A stretch of 62,789 bases of DNA from the NCBI RefSeq assembly GCF_028291725.1, contig NZ_JAQGNT010000072.1:1-62789 (forward strand), written 5' to 3'. The stretch's first letter is position 1. Each line of letters opens with the position of its first letter. Positions 60,011-62,789 of this stretch are shown piece after piece. A model generated the notes under the pieces. That model made no database searches, was not told the DNA's origin, and worked only from the letters and a program-made list of their open reading frames with translations. This DNA comes from Hydrocarboniphaga sp. Its GTDB lineage: Bacteria > Pseudomonadota > Gammaproteobacteria > Nevskiales > Nevskiaceae. The position numbers were made by a program, and so were the translations under genes.

Positions 60011-60026
60011 TAGTATGAATGAACTA
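60011..60026. promoter_or_regulatory. Operator-like inverted repeat TAGTA-N6-AACTA (site 6)
   Basis: TAGTA TGAATG AACTA, one mismatch to the consensus, in the divergent gap between CrtC-like protein B and TonB receptor 3, 90 bases before the receptor start. Confidence 0.6.
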
Positions 60027-60030
60027 GTTG

Positions 60031-60044
60031 TTAATATATATTAA
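60031..60044. promoter_or_regulatory. AT-only 14-bp perfect palindrome
   Basis: TTAATATATATTAA, directly after operator site 6 in an otherwise GC-rich window. It probably forms part of the promoter for TonB receptor 3 or for the divergent gene; it could also bind a second regulator. Confidence 0.45.
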
Positions 60045-60116
60045 AGCGTATACATTTTGTCGGAGTCACGCACGACTTCGTGCCGTTGACATCTAGAAAA
60101 ACTGGGAGGAGAACCC

Positions 60117-62513
60117 ATGGATCGAGTCAAGCAGAGGTTGTTCAGGACCGCATTTTCCGTCGCGATTGCCTTGCTGGCAGCGCCATCGTCGGCGCAGGAT
60201 CAGCTCGCGCCGCCGCCGTCCCCCACGACTGACGAATCCGCTGGTCCGGCCGAAGCTCCGGGCGCCCCCGCTCCGGCATCTCCGGAAGCGGCGCAGAAGC
60301 CGATGCGTGCCGAAGCTGCGGCAGCGGCGGCAGCTGCCGACGACGGACTAAGGGTCGAAGAAGTCATCGTGACGGCCCAGAAACGCGAGCAGCGCTTGCA
60401 GGACGTGCCCTTGGCCGTCACCGCCATCACGGCGGACAACCTCGAGAGCTCCGGCGTGCGTTCAGTCGAAGCCCTGTCGCAGGCGGTGCCTGGGCTGGTC
60501 ATCAACAACGCCAATTCCTTGCTACTGCCATTTATTCGCGGGGTCGGCGCTTTCAATGCCGGGGCGGCAACTTCTTCCAGCGTCGCCATCTACGTCGACG
60601 GTTTGTACACGCCGCGTTCGGGCGCACTGGCGTTCACGCTCGACAACGTGCAACAGATTGAAGTGCTGAAAGGGCCGCAGTCGACGCTGTATGGCCGCAA
60701 CGCAACCGGCGGAGCGATCACCATTACAACGGCGACGCCGAAGCCGGGTGATCCGGTCAGCGGAAAATTCAGCGCGACGACCGGCAATTTCGGCCAAAAC
60801 CGGATCAGCGGCACGATCGCGGGCGGGATCGCCGATAAGCTCGCCGCGAGTCTGACGGGTGCAGTGGTCAGCCGTGACGGCTATGTCGACAACCTTGCCA
60901 GCCAGACCTACTTCGGCGGGGCGAGCACCACGGATGACGTCAACAGCGAAAACGAAAAGACGATCAACGGCAAGCTCACCTATGCTCCCACCGAGAATAG
61001 CGAATTCGTTTTGTCCGCCTCCTATCGGACCTTCGACGATACCAGCGCGTTCAGCTATCGGCAGTTCAATGGCGAGGCGGTCATCAATGCCTTCTTTGCC
61101 GGTACGCCCGAGGCGCCGATTCCCCAGGAGGTGCGCGATGGCCTGATCGCCGCGCTGCCGTCGAAGAAATGGCAGACCTATGCGCCATGGGGTTACCGCG
61201 ATGGTCATGATACGACCGTCAATCTCACGAGCAGGATCGACTTCGACGACATGTACCTGATCTCGATCAGCGGCTATCTCGACAACTATCTCCGTGCCGA
61301 TACCGAGGTGTATGCATTGCCAATCCCGCTGGCGGGTTTCGCGGTGGACTGGCCTTCGAAGACGTTCAGCCAGGAGTTCCGGCTGCATTCGCAAACCGCA
61401 GGGCCGTTGAGCTGGCTGGTTGGACTGCAGTACTTCAATGAAGGCAGCAGCAAGTCGCGGATATGGGGGGCTCTGGCGCCCGCGCTGTCTCCTACCGGCC
61501 AGGCACTGCTGTCGCCGGACGCTGACCATCCGCTGGGTGATTCGGATTGGAAGTCCGAGTCCTATGCGGCGTTCGGCGAAGTTGTCTACGCCGTAACCGA
61601 TCGCATCAATCTTACCGCTGGAGTGCGTGATACCTGGGAGAAATTCAGCCTATCGGACAATCGCGACGGGGCTTTCTTCACCGCCATCGGCTTCTCGGAC
61701 GTCCCTGTGCCGGACAAGGAGAAGACCTGGAACGAGCCGACATACCGAGTGGTGCTCGACACGCATTTCGGCAAAAACATGGCGTACATCAGCCATTCCA
61801 AGGGTTTCGTCAGCGGCACGCTGAACGTTCAGAATCCGGCCGGCGACGTGGTGGAGCCTGAAACCCTGGTGGCCAACGAAGTGGGTATCAAGTCGATGCT
61901 GGCGAATGGACGCCTTCGCCTCAATGGCGCCGTCTTCGACTATGGCTACGAAAACATCCATGCGCAGACGGTCAATGGTGCCACCGGCCTCACCAACCTG
62001 GTCGCCGGCCAAAAAGCCACGATCCGCGGCGCGGAAATGGAGTTCGACGGTATCCTGACCGAAAGCTTCTCCGTCAACGGTGGCATCACCTATTTGTTCG
62101 ATCGCACCTACGATCGCTTCAGCGTGCCGGCCAACAGCGACTTTCCAGCCATCGAGGCATCGGGGAACACCATTGCGGGTGCACCTAAAGCGATGGCGCT
62201 TTTAGGGCTGCGTCACGAAATCCCCGCGGGCGCAGGTCGTATCGGATCGAGCGTGAATGTCAGTTACAACAGCGGCGTATTCTTCGACACGAGCGAGTCG
62301 GTAGGCTCGGGCGGAATCGGCGACGACGCCTACACTGTGGTGAACCTGAGGACGACCTATTTTGCTCCGGGCGACAAGTGGAACGTCTCGCTGTGGGCAA
62401 ACAATCTGTTCGAGGAGTACTACATGAGCGGCGGCATCAGCTCTGGCCCCTCGATCGTTGCCATCGAGGCCCCGCCCCGCTTCTTCGGCGCGACCTTCGT
62501 CTTTAAGTTGTAG
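60117..62513 (+). CDS. TonB-dependent outer-membrane receptor 3
   Basis: A 798-residue receptor. A signal peptide ends near SSAQD, an Ala/Pro-rich linker leads to EEVIVTAQ (TonB-box-like, near residue 82), the plug has VLKGPQSTLYGRNATGGAI, and a long barrel follows. It ends FGATFVFKL, with Leu rather than the usual Phe at the C-terminus. GGAGG lies seven bases before the ATG. It is divergent from CrtC-like protein B, with operator site 6 between. It is the third intact receptor in the window, suggesting uptake of several related or bulky compounds. Confidence 0.9.
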   Translation: MDRVKQRLFRTAFSVAIALLAAPSSAQDQLAPPPSPTTDESAGPAEAPGAPAPASPEAAQKPMRAEAAAAAAAADDGLRVEEVIVTAQKREQRLQDVPLAVTAITADNLESSGVRSVEALSQAVPGLVINNANSLLLPFIRGVGAFNAGAATSSSVAIYVDGLYTPRSGALAFTLDNVQQIEVLKGPQSTLYGRNATGGAITITTATPKPGDPVSGKFSATTGNFGQNRISGTIAGGIADKLAASLTGAVVSRDGYVDNLASQTYFGGASTTDDVNSENEKTINGKLTYAPTENSEFVLSASYRTFDDTSAFSYRQFNGEAVINAFFAGTPEAPIPQEVRDGLIAALPSKKWQTYAPWGYRDGHDTTVNLTSRIDFDDMYLISISGYLDNYLRADTEVYALPIPLAGFAVDWPSKTFSQEFRLHSQTAGPLSWLVGLQYFNEGSSKSRIWGALAPALSPTGQALLSPDADHPLGDSDWKSESYAAFGEVVYAVTDRINLTAGVRDTWEKFSLSDNRDGAFFTAIGFSDVPVPDKEKTWNEPTYRVVLDTHFGKNMAYISHSKGFVSGTLNVQNPAGDVVEPETLVANEVGIKSMLANGRLRLNGAVFDYGYENIHAQTVNGATGLTNLVAGQKATIRGAEMEFDGILTESFSVNGGITYLFDRTYDRFSVPANSDFPAIEASGNTIAGAPKAMALLGLRHEIPAGAGRIGSSVNVSYNSGVFFDTSESVGSGGIGDDAYTVVNLRTTYFAPGDKWNVSLWANNLFEEYYMSGGISSGPSIVAIEAPPRFFGATFVFKL

Positions 62514-62550
62514 GCGTGTTAAGGCGAATGCTACTAACTTAACGAGAAAT

Positions 62551-62573
62551 CCCCTCTCCCTCCGGGAGAGGGG
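62551..62573. terminator. Hairpin CCCCTCTCCC-TCC-GGGAGAGGGG
   Basis: A perfect 10-base stem with a 3-base loop, starting 37 bases after the receptor 3 stop. It is a likely transcription or mRNA 3'-end structure, but it also belongs to a cluster of palindromes that runs to the window edge. There is no T-tract. Confidence 0.6.
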
Positions 62574-62579
62574 CAGGGC

Positions 62580-62617
62580 TGAGGGACTCGACTTTCGCGC
62601 GAACTCCAAGTCCCTCA
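62580..62617. repeat. Inverted repeat TGAGGGACT...AGTCCCTCA
   Basis: Nine-base arms (62580-62588 and 62609-62617) around a 20-base loop, the second of four palindromes in the final 240 bases. Confidence 0.6.
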
Positions 62618-62672
62618 TCTGACTCGGGACACTAGCGCGATGACTCATAAGTTTGGAAACAGAGATTGGGCT

Positions 62673-62696
62673 CCCTCCCCCGCGTGCGGGGGAGGG
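62673..62696. repeat. Hairpin CCCTCCCCCGC-GT-GCGGGGGAGGG
   Basis: A perfect 11-base stem with a 2-base loop, third in the terminal palindrome cluster. Such GC-rich hairpins are typical intergenic repeats of GC-rich proteobacteria. Confidence 0.65.
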
Positions 62697-62748
62697 CGGT
62701 TGGCCTAGCCGGGAGTGACATTGAGTCACTCCCGGCCCAAGCCAACCG
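62697..62748. repeat. Nested palindrome with 12-bp inner stem
   Basis: The inner stem GCCGGGAGTGAC/GTCACTCCCGGC (62708-62719 and 62725-62736) has a 5-base loop, and outer arms CGGTTGGC/GCCAACCG (62697-62704 and 62741-62748) enclose it. It is last of the cluster; the element may continue past the window. Confidence 0.65.
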
Positions 62749-62789
62749 CGGGAGGGGGCGTGATGGCAGAACCGAGCTTTCTTCCGCGC

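Noticed and set aside
1-62789. tRNA, rRNA or riboswitch genes
   Set aside because: I saw no cloverleaf, conserved rRNA block or known riboswitch core in the short intergenic regions; a covariance-model search would be needed to exclude small RNAs.

Overview
The window is about 62.8 kb of GC-rich DNA (one counted coding line near 13.1 kb is 73% G+C). Three TonB-dependent receptors, an RND pump with a lipoprotein adaptor and an outer-membrane barrel point to a Gram-negative bacterium. The gene families and REP-like palindromes suit a gammaproteobacterium or relative, perhaps Nevskiales-like, but I cannot prove the lineage. I saw no rRNA, tRNA or CRISPR. Nearly all the DNA is protein-coding.

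Left region (1-14.6 kb): a beta-oxidation and side-chain degradation block. It holds a CoA-transferase subunit (cut by the window edge), a multifunctional-enzyme-type SDR, an AMACR-like CaiB/BaiF protein, a MarR regulator, a MaoC hydratase, a two-domain acyl-CoA dehydrogenase, a 2-oxoacid dehydrogenase set (E1 alpha, E1 beta, a free lipoyl domain and an E2 core without E3), an SCP2-type thiolase, an HMG-CoA-synthase-fold/DUF35 fusion, a crotonase and an alpha/beta hydrolase. The set resembles machinery that shortens branched isoprenoid or steroid side chains. The intergenic space after the MaoC gene holds a 138-bp palindromic MITE flanked by 12-bp direct repeats, next to a 26-bp REP-like inverted repeat.

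Transport block (14.5-23.8 kb): an RND pump and adaptor with a divergent TetR gene, then a barrel protein, a TonB receptor and a second TetR gene on the minus strand.

Accessory block (23.8-62.5 kb): this is the unusual part. Several uncommon families recur: six flavin oxidoreductases of the CrtI/amine-oxidase fold, four multi-spanning membrane proteins sharing a motif seen in AveC-like spirocyclases, five APH-fold kinases with an extra N-terminal helical domain, two CrtC/AttH-like lipocalin-fold proteins, a DUF1295 reductase-like protein, a Rieske oxygenase, an acyl-CoA synthetase, an atypical B12-dependent acyl-CoA mutase with its B12 subunit and MeaB chaperone, and two more TonB receptors. 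Six copies of a 16-bp inverted repeat, TAGTA-N6-TACTA, lie in five intergenic regions of this block and suggest one regulon. A second pair of promoters, flanking an AraC gene, shares TAGTCGA direct repeats at 22-bp phasing.

My reading (inference) is that the locus imports a large hydrophobic terpenoid, steroid-like or polyketide-like compound, modifies it with flavoenzyme/AveC-like/CrtC-like modules, activates or phosphorylates fragments, and feeds acyl-CoA products into the left-hand block. The substrate cannot be read from the sequence. The recurring modules and shared operators make this a good candidate for an undescribed catabolic system.
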